A model generated the notes under the pieces. It was not told where the DNA came from and ran no database searches. It worked only from the letters and a program-made list of their open reading frames with translations. This document shows, one piece after another, positions 27,401 through 32,097 of a DNA stretch of 32,097 nucleotides (the stretch's first letter is position 1; every line of letters begins with the position of its first letter). The stretch lies in contig JAHDWH010000054.1 of NCBI GenBank assembly GCA_023384455.1, positions 1-32,097 of the forward strand, given 5' to 3'. Source of the stretch: Caldilineaceae bacterium (GTDB lineage Bacteria; Chloroflexota; Anaerolineae; Caldilineales; Caldilineaceae). Made by a program: the position numbers and the translations under genes.

Positions 27401-27787
27401 ATAGCGGCCATCCGCGCTCACATCCGGGGCCAGGTTGAAGCCGCCCAGAATCGAACCGGTGGAGTGGGTGAGCTGCCGGAAGGTTTTGGTGACGGAACCA
27501 TCTGCATTGAAACGCAGTTCCGAACGGAAAATCTCAATGTTGCCGTCGGCGTTGGCCCCGTTCTTTTCCAGATCGCCCGTGGACCAGAAGAAGATGACGT
27601 TGCCGCTCTCTGTGCTGCGGGGTTCCGCGCTGAAAAATCGCCCTGCATCCGTCTCCAGAAGTGACTCGGGGCGTGTCGGGTTTGTGCAACGGATGCCCCC
27701 TTCCTGGGCGTGGACAGGCACGGCCGCCAGCCCGCCGGCTGCCAGAGCCAGCAGAAAAGTGAAGAGAAGCAGGCTGCGCTTGATCAT
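12494..27787 (-). CDS. Giant secreted repeat protein: PD40 propeller, DUF11 arrays and Ig-like filler domains
   Basis: The protein has 5097 residues. MIKRS, a hydrophobic core and PVHA-Q form a clear signal peptide. Residues about 35-415 are a PD40/TolB-like beta-propeller (about seven blades, each with a motif like SADGRYLAFFSD). Residues about 418-2040 hold 13 DUF11 domains, most opening with ADLxxxK. Residues about 2040-4440 hold 21 Ig-like filler domains of four types. About five more DUF11 domains follow, the last degenerate, and then a tail with FFLPIL and, near the end, IYLPAV. Paired cysteines in many DUF11 and B-type domains suggest disulfides outside the cell. No sortase motif or membrane anchor is seen at the C-terminus. 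The start at 27787 has GGAGG six bases upstream and overlaps the preceding stop as ATGA. It is probably an adhesin or matrix protein (inference). Confidence 0.92.
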   Translation of the reverse strand: MIKRSLLLFTFLLALAAGGLAAVPVHAQEGGIRCTNPTRPESLLETDAGRFFSAEPRSTESGNVIFFWSTGDLEKNGANADGNIEIFRSELRFNADGSVTKTFRQLTHSTGSILGGFNLAPDVSADGRYLAFFSDRHYPGSGFDNSDGNFEIFVADLSNLDGVVVRQITNTTQGSNLYPTISDDGRWLAFISDNGLDPETVGSVPDAERNLDIYLADLSATPVVFRQITQTPLGVLNDTPNLSGDGSTLIFASSQSFANPEGNLEIYRYAVGSGEMTPITRTPGGVNEMPAVSHDGAVVAFVSDQRLDPDVNVVAVRNVFLSPNPAKDSGFLQVSDTPGADNFGPGISADGNRVIYQRLDGASGQRVVLYDGIAKSRQVFRSRTNPATGEVGAPILSGNGTVLFYEDEGGISAVECSISDLGLTTNTAPASAVAGETLAYVWTVSNLDQAIASGIQVQATLPAGLAIRTIEPAAACTVSGQKINCAFSRLEMGQSQTMTATLRAEIDSSGDLTTQIIASSLTTVDRNPANNSQSLITRVSAQADLGIVKTASPDTALQGEEITYTLSISSTGPSLARNVQVTDTLPPGLAFVSSPSCVASSGQALCALGNLLPGDHLTVTIRTRVATFQELDIVNQAKIGSETTDDPAPLNNRTAITNSVNTKFDLAVVGAVAPVPLVAGAPITYSYAVTNFGPSVADNVELSVTLPAELYAIGQPQVLGAGSCITGTVFICDLGSLPRTQAVTVIVTGRISSTLSGPILSLAAVRSTTEANADRNPANDQTGVTSDVVQQADLRVVKSISAASVVAGNMLTYTLGVVNLGPSTAPAVTVTDTLPNEVAITGLATSLGACAGSTLVICTLSSLPPGEQATVTVTVRVNISALGVITNTADGSSTIFDPNPFNNVASISTAVTGVADLTLVKSASVSFAIAGQDSYYYDLAVGNLGPSLARNVFLTDTLPAGLSYTGFSGPAGVVCADQGGEVIGCSLNDAIPGITQTVRIDVATTSGAPGSLVNNALVTSFTPDPTPANSASATVTASQLSDLQVTKQATINNLNVGGTVTYTVNVDNFGPSNATGVVIHDLLPGALTAPSVSVVQGSYSLTSGLWTVGNVAAGQKLTMTVAGSIGSAASGQVVTNAALLYALDQTDPQLFNNGQVVTFTVPLNADLSLAQSLSSLSPPVQSTLSLVLTATNHGPETATNVQVRDLLPASLAFVSQLADSGTYSPTTGLWILPSLGSGVSQALTITAQVIGSGSFTNIASIGAAQYDHNLANNSAAAAFTAAPAADLALTQTVEPSTPNVGDTPVFTVTITNDGPDTASNVQVWDAPGSGSTVTPSAGSSYSATTNLWTIPVLAAGDFATLVISRSLALSGPISNTAEIVASSLFDPDSTPGNGLGNGEDDQVSVTLIVPPAADLGLHMSASGGQLVGQDVLLQIQMTNYGPDVATNIVLTETLPTDLTFSTHLVVGTGSFVPATGRWTIPALGVGDFTILNITARVDNGAAGQLVTDQVEGVSLDQYDPAVFPNDASVSFQVGGADLSITKSVDRAIANVGDPVVYTITVFNDGPSATSNVRITDSLPISLTAIISSTSAGDFGPNTPGGAGVWRIPTLDVGAGETLILTGTVIPGTANRIITNTISAASSSVADANTANHTPAVGFRVTAADLMLQKSATITQPQEGQSFFYILNVTNLGPDPATNVVVTDTMSTGMTTTVAGAGYDLASGRWDVGDINPGQSRSLLLTVNPIPGVGGGLVIVDPIDAKSAAQEDPTPAINAGARVTITVVGADLRLTQSVSKGAPDVGETVSFTVTLTNPGPYATGALVVTDTLPAGLTLSGTPTVTVGSLAVDATNRIFTWTHTSAAIGLSARLRLTATVDSGTGGQSLVNRAAIVSAKQTSGSAMPDPNRADNTATATVTPQAADLSIALDDSPDPVAAGATLLYTVYITNSGPTAGVSPVVTLTLPSGVTLGSISPLCESSGFPTVVCTSTSSLGVNASRSFTATVVQTSVTTLSASATTGTSTPETDTGNNSASASTTVIAAAASKLVITGSSSQTAGNSQSLTITAYDSLGNVAAAYTGDKSLTFSGASAAPDGTQPTVEDKDGGAIGFGTATTITFASGVATVVGGDNGVLALYAAETATIAATDGSISAAGSDRLTVTVSPASGAKLVIVGSSTQTAGVSQDLTITAQDSFSNTATSYSGDKSLIFSGAADATDGTDPTVTSRSGTATAFGSSTTISFTSGIATVSSGHNGAMVLVKAESVTVNASDGSINSTGGGGLAVTVSAASPAKLVISGASSQTAGASQELTITAQDAFSNTATSYSGSKTLTFSGASAAPDGTDPAVVNSSGVAVTFGSDTVITFSSGVATVSSSSNGVLALYAAETATVSASDGSIDSTGGGDLSVTVAPAAASRLVYTTQPSATASAGGTFSQQPVVEVRDAFENVATVSDDISLAAFTDSSCAIAAPGTLSGGGPVAASSGVASFSTVSYDLTGSIRLKATDDTDSGVTTACSDAISVSPGAAGSLTVETQPGGATAGGVFVTQPVIALRDSLGNIVTTDSTSTATASVQSGPGGFTSSTTTIAFASGVATFTNLRLDSAGSYTLTFSTSVGVFTVNSASFSVNPGSAAKLLISGSSSQTAGAAQNLTITALDSVGNTVTGYTGDRTLLFGGASPAPAGAPPTVTDKDGAAIAFSLPTTLTFASGVASASGGSNSLTLVKAITTTVIVTDTGTGISSAPSGNLTVTVSAGSAARLVVGGSPAQTAGITQSLTITGLDSLGNTATSYTGSKSLAFGGASAAPNGSQPSVRNSSGTTVTFGSATSISFASGVATASGGNNGVLRLVKAESATVVVTDTGGGISSAPSGNLTVTVTAAGAAKLVISGVSVQSAGATQNLTITAQDSFSNTATSYTGSKTLTFSGANAAPNGTDPSVKSSGGATVAFGGNTAINFASGVATVSGGNNGVLRLVKAESALVSASDGSIDSTGGGDLPVTVSPAAASTLRFATQPGSSATAGINFAPQPVVEVLDALQNVAGVADDISLSAFTNSTCTTAAAGALGGAGPLAAINGVATFSGVNYNQAGTIRLKATDASDGSVIAACSSAVTVAPGSAGSLTVETQPSGATAGAILSGHAVIALRDNLNNIVTTDSASTVTVTVQSGPGGFTASTTSGVLSSGLITFTNLRLDSAGSYTLRFATSAGVFTVDSASFTVASGGAAKLIISGSASQTAGATQPITITARDSFNNTATGYTGAKTLVFGGPGSAPDASQPSVTNSSGTPINFGSNTTLSFASGVAVGAGANGLLRLVKVETATVAVTDTTATSINSNSGGNLTVTVTPGSASKLVIGGSASQTAGVTQSLTITALDSVGNIDTAYTGSKSLTFSGASPAPDGTPPTVKNSSGTAVNFGSPTAINFAGGVATVSGSNNGVMALVAAESATIAVTYGTISATGADRLSVAVTPAAAEHLAFSTQPGSSATAGSNFSPQPAVQVQDQFDNVVSVSHVISLTAFTDAGCSSTATGTLGGSTSLAASSGTVTYSGVKYSKAETIRLKATNVTSGTITAACSNEVTVSHGAASRLFISVEPGGSSVGSALSPAPQVRLLDSHGNTVTSDSSSQINAEIITGTGSFISSTDQVQLSSGLAIFTNLRLSAADTYNLRFTINTASFTADSAAFVVPGGAPAKFRITGSSSQVAGATQNLTITALDSANNVASGYSGEKSLTFSFDSGVGTGLDGTPPTITDEAGSPQQIGTSTTISFTDGVAVVSGAANGALRLVRTETVIINVSDGPLSASGSDRLNVTVSPGAANNLAFSQPLSGTATAGVALTPLPVVAIRDQFFNQTTAINAVALTPFTNTGCSSTGGGTLSGGDSTSAVSGTVTFTVSYSKAETIYLKASSSGLAEACSNAVVVSPAGAAALNVVTQPAGATSGGAFTTQPTVEIRDSFGNRITSDSTSTVSASIQSGPGSFHASSTLTETVASGLATFTNLHLDIAGSYVLRFITSAGVFTTTSSSFAVGSGAATQLAITTQPDSAIAGENFGIQPVVQLRDVSNNVVSSDNSSTVTAAIQSGSGTFFVTSTLTVTVANGVATFTNLRIDKKDPYVLRFSTSAGAFIADSTSFNVSAGTATTLAFSTQPGNATAGSSFVPQPIVETRDSSGNFSTIGLPGSVTISVTLSAGSGLLQGTTSLSTGSGTAIFSGLRIDSAGTNKQLTASASGLTPSISNPFTVTSATLNNFAIGAISTTQQAGVPFTLTVTARDAFSNTVTSFGGTVALTTTAGIITPTTSVAFSSGVLTQPVAVTQVGTTKVITASSGAISVTSNSFAVIVGPFAKLQLLLPGEVAAPGTSVGKTGIPTVQTVGVPFSVMVNAVDEVWNPTAATRTVGVTSSDGAAILPANSSLVTGTTILTVSLQTQGTSTLTASAITDTAIVSNASPSVTVNRAFTITKTAQPSPVIAGQQITYTVTITRNSSSAASTVRLTDTLPVTVTGVTSTTSGGLVCAGTATVTCSLTSLAANASAVLTLTGTVSPNALNGEQLVNTGTVSADGMISAQSVQATTTVQRSVALTITKTATPNPVIAGNQITYTVRITNTGPSAASNLVVTDSLPLSVTSVTSSTTGGMTCSGSGNLTCNLASLGAGSSVTWTITGTVSASALHGVPITNTAGVTATEVSIAQTALVTTTVQRSVGLVITKTATPNPVIAGNQITYTVRITNTGPSAASNLVVTDSLPLSVTSVISSTTGGLACAGSTSITCTLASLSASSSVTLTITGTVSAGALHGTTITNTAGVTATEVSVAQTALLESSVTALADLSITKSEYYTGTVVGAIITYTLRITNTGPSHAQAVYITDTLPISVDFGSLIGMEPVNLFGAASNSGRTVTWMTDTLPVTSGGLITFTGTITGTGTLTNSVSITSTTSDNAPANNSFATGGFAVASAGIASMADLWLGVESAPSAIALGESNESILRAGNRGPLGVEGATVTVESVGALTVRLLTEPAALCPTSDGRIVCALPPLPVGGEIGIAVVLSAASPALVDSIWTIAAERFDPNPENNRLTQRWLIGGVEWRFFLPILQSNADVERNRAAEHEIYLPAVSNP
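13367..14104 (-). repeat. Two tandem 369-bp DUF11 units of very high similarity
   Basis: Two consecutive 123-residue DUF11 units (13736-14104 and 13367-13735) share TITKTATPNPVIAGNQ or a one- to two-residue variant and long identical stretches. The parts at 13571-13718 and 13940-14087 differ at about six positions by my count. The other halves of the units are clearly more diverged. Confidence 0.8.
14475..21675 (-). repeat. Array of 21 filler domains in cassette order AAABC-AAABC-AABC-ABC-CC-DD
   Basis: Within the giant gene I distinguish four domain types. A (nine copies) has KLVISGSSSQTAG then LTITAxDSxxNTATSYTG. B (four copies) has two cysteines, in AFTDSSC and TACSDAI. C (six copies) has LTVETQPGGATAG and FTNLRLDSAGSYTL. 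D (two copies) is divergent. Approximate cassettes on the DNA are 19918-21675, 18150-19918, 16755-18150 and 15733-16755. They then run into CC (15100-15733) and DD (14475-15100). Cassette lengths drop by about one A domain at each step from the second to the fourth. Confidence 0.8.
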
Positions 27788-30700
27788 TGGCCGCCTCCCC
27801 TCTCTGGGCAGGCCGGGGCCAGATAGCTCTGGCGGCTGGCCGGCCCTTCGCCCCCTGGCCCCACCGCGGCAACCAGCCACGCCGCGCCGCAGTCCGGCGT
27901 CCGTACCAGAAAGTTCGTCCGCTCCCCATCGGTGACGCCCACAGGGACAAACTCGCCCCCGCCCCGGCTGGCGTAGACCCGGTAGCTCGCTACAGGTCCG
28001 CCGACGGCAGGTGCTGTCCAACTGAGCAGCAACCCGCTGCTATCCATCTGCCCGGCCAGACTCTCGACTGGGCCAGGCGACAAGAGCGGGCGCTCTGCCG
28101 CGGCGGCCCGGCTGGCACCCCCGGCGAAGACCAGCGGCAAGAAGAGGGGGGGGCCGCCCTGGACCTGCACATCGGCGGTAATAGTCAGCGAACGATTGAC
28201 AGGACAGCCCACGCCCGTAGCCGTCACCCGGACCGTATGGGGGCCGCCGTAGTAGTAGGCGTGGTTAATGCGCTGGCCGCTGACCGGCGGGCTGCCGTCG
28301 CCAAAATCCCAGGTGAAGGTCATTATGCCGGTGCCTTCCACCAGCAGACCCGTAAAGGTGACGCTCTCCTGGGGGTTCGGATTGGCTTTGCTCAGACGAA
28401 AACTCAGCCCCCGGGGCCAGACGCAGGTGGTCCCCCGCACCCGAAAGGGCGGGCTGACCGCGGCCGCGCTGCCCTGCTTCACCGGCCCGATGCTGTCCCC
28501 CTGGACCAGACTGATGCGGAAGCGGGCGTTTTCGCTGATGGCTTCGTCCGCCTGGGCATTCCAGATGAAGGCGTAACTCTGGCCCAGGCGGGTAGGGGTG
28601 AGGGCGGACGAGGGCGAGCTTTCGATCTTCACACTCCACTTGCCGTCGGCCCGAATCTGGAGTTTGTAGTTGCCATCCAGAGGGATAGCGACTTTCATCA
28701 CCCCGTCATACGCACCCACCTTTTCGGCCAGGAGAGCCAGCAGATTGTCCTGGGAATCCAGCAGCCAGGCCGTAAAAAGCGTGGAGCCGTCGTGTTTGAT
28801 CGTAAAAGCAGCCTCGCCCGCGCCCACGGCAAAGGCAGCGGTCGTCTGGGAACCTGTCCCATCCTTTTCCAGAGAAGTGGTCAGACCGCTGCCGCCGGTC
28901 ACACTCAGCACACCCGTGGCCCGCAGCCAGCGCCCCCCCCCATCCAGAGAATAGTCGAAGCGCAGTCGCTCCGGCGTGACAGATGTGCCGATGCCATTCG
29001 AACCAGCCACATTGCGGATGCCGTCGGGATCGTAGAGACGGAAGGGAATCGTCACCGTCGGGTGGGATGGACCCGAGAGGATAGTCGGCCCGGCATAGAT
29101 GCCCCCCTGCCCTGCCAACCCCGGACGAGTCACGGCCAGATAGGCCGGGTTGATAAGCAGGGGGATGGCCGAGCGGTATTCGTCCTGCAGGTGGGCGGCC
29201 ACAATCAGTGTATTTTCGTAATAGCCGTTAACACCGGTCAGGCTGCCCCCGGCCTGGCTGGTTGCCAGGTCCAGGTCACCGTCGTTGTCCACGTCGCCCC
29301 AGGCCACGCCGGTGGTGCGCTGGGGTGTGGCCGAGGACCAGAGCCAGGCAAGCTGTACACTGCTGGTGGGCGCGCTGGGGTCCCGGCGGTTGACGTATAT
29401 CTGATCCAATTCGCCGTCGTTGCCCACGGCCAGGTCCAAATCGCCGTCGTTGTCCCAATCCCCCCAGGCCAGGGAGGTGGTCTTGCTGGTCTCGCTGGAG
29501 GCCCAAATCGGCGTGGACGAAAGGAGGGGGCTGCCGTTGAAGATGCCCCGGTTCTCGTAAATGTAGTTGCTCTGGCCGTAATTGCCCACAGCCAGGTCCA
29601 GATCGCCGTCCCCGTCATAGTCACCCCAGGCCACCGAGCGGGTGTTGGCTGGAACCACAGGCCAATTCATCGGTGTAAAGGCGTCCAAATTGGCGTTCTG
29701 ACTGCGCTGGTTCAAGTAAATCTGATTGGGCTGGCCGTCGTTCCCCACCACAAAGTCCAGATAGCTATCGCCGTTCAAGTCCGCCCAGGCAATGGCCCGG
29801 CTGTTGCTGAGAGCTGCCGAAGTCCAGACCGGCGACGTGCTGAGCAGACCGGCATTCGTGCCCCGCAGATTCCGGTAGAGACGCAAGGGGCCATTGGTGC
29901 TGGCAACCAGCAGGTCCAGGTCCTGGTCGTCGTCGTGATCCCCCCAGGCCAGGGCAGAGACCTCAAAGTGGGGCGCGCTGGATGTCCAGGCGGCTGTCCC
30001 CAGATTGCCCGTGCGATAGACAAAGATGCCCTGGGATGTACCTGCGGCCAGGTCCAGCCAGTTGTCGTTGTCCACGTCTGCCACGGCCAGAGCGTGGGGG
30101 CCAAAGCCGCCGATGGTCACTTCGTCGTCCCGATTGAAGAGCGAGCGGCTGTTGTAGTAGACCTTTGTAGAGAGGGCGTTGGGGCCAGCGTTGGCTGCAC
30201 CCGCGGCAAAAATCAGGTCGGGCAGGCCGTCGGCGGTCAGATCACCCCAGGCCACGGCGGCCGCGGGCGCGGTGGCCCGGCTGCCGGTAATAATCGTCGT
30301 GGCAGGCACGGGTGTCACTGAGCTTTTGAGGACCGGCGCAAAGTTGGTAAAGACCAGACTCGGCCCATCCCGGTTGGTGACGGCCAGGTCCAGATCGCCG
30401 TCCCGGTCCAGGTCCACCCCGCGCAGACTCCACATCTGCCCCCGCACATTGTCCACCGAAAGCTGTGCCCGGCGCACAAAGCCGCCGGCTGACTGTTCAA
30501 AGACCAGCGGGGAGATGTTGGCCACGGCCAGGTCCAGCAGCCCATCGCCGGTGAAGTCGCCCCAGTCCAGGCTGAAGGGAGTCAGGAAGCGATCCGTGCG
30601 CAGAGTAAAGGCCGTGGCAAAGCCCAGCCCGTTCTGGTTCTGGTAGATGCGGGCCTGGCGCAGCAGAGGATAGGCCGCGGCCAGATCGAGAAAGCCATCG

Positions 30701-32097
30701 CCGTTGTAATCGCCCCAAGCAAAATGATAGGGGAGGAAGCCCACGGAGTTGTCGATAGTCCGATGTTGAGCCGGGGGGAATTTGCCGCTGCCATCGTTGA
30801 TAAAAAGCTGCACGGCATTGGGAAAGAGACCCAAAGCCAGGTCCAGATCGCCGTCGTTGTCCACATCCCCAGGGACTAACGCAGCGGTGGCCCGGTTGCT
30901 CACACAGCCACCGTCCGCATCCGAGGGCCGGGTAAAGACACCCCCGCTGTTGCGGAAGAGTTGCACCGGGCAGGGGGCGTTGATGGCGTTGGTGCTGAGA
31001 ATCAGGTCCAGGTCCCCGTCCCGGTCAAAGTCGCCGGGGGCTGCCCGCACAAAACCGTGGGTAGAGGTAAAGCGGGTGGACTCCTGCACAGTTGCGCCGG
31101 CAATGGCGTAGAGATAGTTGATCCCGGCGCCGGCGCTTTCGTCCCCCACCGAGGCCAGTTCCAGCACGCCATCGCCCAGAAAGTCGCCCCAGCGCACGCC
31201 AAAACTGCGCCGACTGTTGGACCAAAAGAGGCGCAGACGGCCATTTTCATTGCGATAGATGACTGTGCCGATAGACGAACCCAGGGCCATATCCAGGTCG
31301 CCGTCCCGGTCAAAATCGCCCCAGTCCAGGCTCAGAGTACCGCCCCGGTCGCTGGAGAACCAGGTGGCGGTCCGGGCCAGGGTTGCCCCCACGCCCAGCT
31401 GCGCGTCCACTTTGACGACAGTCTGGGTCTCGTTGCTGCTGACAGCCCGCGGTTCGCCGCCGGTTTCATAGGTGGCAAAGGCCTGATTCTTGATGATAGA
31501 GCCGTCGGTCTGCCCCACCAGTCGGCCACGGAAGCGGCGCACCGCGCTGGTGCCGGGGGCGACAGAGGCGATAGTCCAGCTGATCTGCCGGGTCTCTGTC
31601 ACCAGAATCGTACCGCCCAGCGGCTCTGGAATCTCCTGGGCTTCGATAATCTTTTCGCAGGCGATGTTGGGAATACACTCGATGGGTTCCTGCAACGCGC
31701 CCCGGGGCAGCACATCCAGCAGGGAGATATTGCGCAGGGTGGCCGTGGTATTGTTGGTGACGCTGATGGCGTAGGTGATCAGCTCGCCGTTTACAGCCTG
31801 CCCGTCGGACGCAAGCCCCGCCACCACATCCTTCCAGAGGATCACTTCGCCGTTGCTGATGCCCCGAACACCGCCCCGGGCCAGGAGATCGGCTACCCAA
31901 TCGGGCACTTCAGCGCGGGTCACAGCCAGCCCTGCGGGGGGCAAACCCGTCGAAAACGGGATGTCGGGGAGGATTGTCTGGGTGGGGGTGATGGCCTGGG
32001 CAGGGCCATCTGCCAGGGCAAGCAAAGACTGCACCGGGTGTGGTAACTGCTCACCCCCTCCCAACCTCCCCCACTGTGGGGGAGGAGTCGATCCACT
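27784..32097 (-). CDS. FG-GAP/VCBS repeat surface protein with DUF11, PKD and FN3 domains (5' end open)
   Basis: The frame is open to the window edge, so the true start may lie outside; numbering here is from a TTG at 32064 (1426 residues). Residues about 80-225 are a DUF11-like domain. About 230-945 hold 14 FG-GAP calcium loops of form DxDxDGDLDLA, some degenerate, enough for two seven-bladed integrin-like propellers. About 985-1190 is a domain I do not recognise. About 1226-1298 is a PKD domain (FTWDFGDGSPPVSG). LFLPLVF follows at about 1308, and about 1330-1425 is FN3-like (LLSWTAPAVGGPVASYRVYA). The N-terminus ends its lead in LLALADGPAQA, like the end of a signal peptide, but a repeat replaces the part before it. 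The stop overlaps the giant gene's start (ATGA), so the two are probably co-translated. Confidence 0.88.
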   Translation of the reverse strand, partial: SGSTPPPQWGRLGGGEQLPHPVQSLLALADGPAQAITPTQTILPDIPFSTGLPPAGLAVTRAEVPDWVADLLARGGVRGISNGEVILWKDVVAGLASDGQAVNGELITYAISVTNNTTATLRNISLLDVLPRGALQEPIECIPNIACEKIIEAQEIPEPLGGTILVTETRQISWTIASVAPGTSAVRRFRGRLVGQTDGSIIKNQAFATYETGGEPRAVSSNETQTVVKVDAQLGVGATLARTATWFSSDRGGTLSLDWGDFDRDGDLDMALGSSIGTVIYRNENGRLRLFWSNSRRSFGVRWGDFLGDGVLELASVGDESAGAGINYLYAIAGATVQESTRFTSTHGFVRAAPGDFDRDGDLDLILSTNAINAPCPVQLFRNSGGVFTRPSDADGGCVSNRATAALVPGDVDNDGDLDLALGLFPNAVQLFINDGSGKFPPAQHRTIDNSVGFLPYHFAWGDYNGDGFLDLAAAYPLLRQARIYQNQNGLGFATAFTLRTDRFLTPFSLDWGDFTGDGLLDLAVANISPLVFEQSAGGFVRRAQLSVDNVRGQMWSLRGVDLDRDGDLDLAVTNRDGPSLVFTNFAPVLKSSVTPVPATTIITGSRATAPAAAVAWGDLTADGLPDLIFAAGAANAGPNALSTKVYYNSRSLFNRDDEVTIGGFGPHALAVADVDNDNWLDLAAGTSQGIFVYRTGNLGTAAWTSSAPHFEVSALAWGDHDDDQDLDLLVASTNGPLRLYRNLRGTNAGLLSTSPVWTSAALSNSRAIAWADLNGDSYLDFVVGNDGQPNQIYLNQRSQNANLDAFTPMNWPVVPANTRSVAWGDYDGDGDLDLAVGNYGQSNYIYENRGIFNGSPLLSSTPIWASSETSKTTSLAWGDWDNDGDLDLAVGNDGELDQIYVNRRDPSAPTSSVQLAWLWSSATPQRTTGVAWGDVDNDGDLDLATSQAGGSLTGVNGYYENTLIVAAHLQDEYRSAIPLLINPAYLAVTRPGLAGQGGIYAGPTILSGPSHPTVTIPFRLYDPDGIRNVAGSNGIGTSVTPERLRFDYSLDGGGRWLRATGVLSVTGGSGLTTSLEKDGTGSQTTAAFAVGAGEAAFTIKHDGSTLFTAWLLDSQDNLLALLAEKVGAYDGVMKVAIPLDGNYKLQIRADGKWSVKIESSPSSALTPTRLGQSYAFIWNAQADEAISENARFRISLVQGDSIGPVKQGSAAAVSPPFRVRGTTCVWPRGLSFRLSKANPNPQESVTFTGLLVEGTGIMTFTWDFGDGSPPVSGQRINHAYYYGGPHTVRVTATGVGCPVNRSLTITADVQVQGGPPLFLPLVFAGGASRAAAAERPLLSPGPVESLAGQMDSSGLLLSWTAPAVGGPVASYRVYASRGGGEFVPVGVTDGERTNFLVRTPDCGAAWLVAAVGPGGEGPASRQSYLAPACPERGGGQ
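27794..27798 (-). promoter_or_regulatory. Ribosome binding site for the giant gene
   Basis: On the minus strand GGAGG lies six bases before the ATG at 27787, inside the last codons of the FG-GAP gene. Together with the ATGA overlap it supports translational coupling and rejects the longer upstream frame, whose residues show no signal peptide. Confidence 0.75.
32043..32097. repeat. Pyrimidine-rich repeat, copy 2 (partial at window edge)
   Basis: These 55 bases match 1472-1526 without gaps. Inside is a perfect 10-bp palindrome, CCTCCCCCAC and GTGGGGGAGG around one T. It covers the presumed 5' end of the FG-GAP gene and is cut by the window edge. The reading frame runs through it without a stop. 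Confidence 0.75.

Noticed and set aside
27788-28021. N-terminal extension of the giant protein to 28021
   Set aside because: The extension overlaps the C-terminus of the FG-GAP gene in another frame and hides the signal peptide. The ATG at 27787 has a Shine-Dalgarno and an ATGA overlap.

Overview
This window is GC-rich bacterial DNA with eleven protein genes and no rRNA, tRNA, CRISPR array or intact transposase that I can see. The organism is most likely a member of the Chloroflexota (Anaerolineae/Caldilineae type). I infer this from the Thr/Pro-rich stalk of a membrane-anchored secreted protein, the large DUF11/FG-GAP surface proteins carrying an aromatic-LP motif, the style of HisC and HisD, and the many intergenic hairpin and heptad repeats. 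The phylum is an inference, not a sequence match.

Layout. Two plus-strand genes open the window: a single-pass membrane protein with a formylglycine-generating-enzyme-like domain (72-1475) and a secreted, C-terminally anchored protein (1582-2613). A minus-strand series follows: an HtrA-like protease without a signal peptide (2677-3570), an Rpn/PD-(D/E)XK nuclease (3735-4814), a NarL/LuxR regulator (4949-5596), a SAM methyltransferase (5717-6538) and hisC (6679-7836). A SWIM zinc-finger protein runs on the plus strand (8079-9881). Then come hisD (10104-11447) and a TrkA/KtrA-type K+ regulator (11552-12331), both minus. The right-hand 20 kb is a two-gene minus-strand operon. Its first gene is an FG-GAP/PKD/FN3 protein, open at the window edge (27784-32097). 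Its second is a 5097-residue secreted repeat protein (12494-27787), joined to the first by an ATGA stop-start overlap.

The giant protein has a signal peptide, a PD40-type beta-propeller, 13 DUF11 repeats, 21 'filler' Ig-like domains, about 5 more DUF11 repeats and a short tail with aromatic-LP motifs. The filler domains follow a regular order that I read as AAABC-AAABC-AABC-ABC-CC-DD. With the FG-GAP protein (14 calcium-loop motifs, consistent with two seven-bladed propellers) this looks like a cell-surface or matrix system. Its function cannot be read from the sequence.

The second theme is repeats. Short hairpins with a CTGnCAG apex, heptad repeats like the STRR type known from cyanobacteria, long imperfect palindromes and a 55-nt repeat present at both ends of the window all occur. 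Many sit within a few bases of a stop codon. One heptad repeat lies inside hisC, in frame, and adds about 20 residues to the enzyme. All gaps between genes are shorter than 300 bases.
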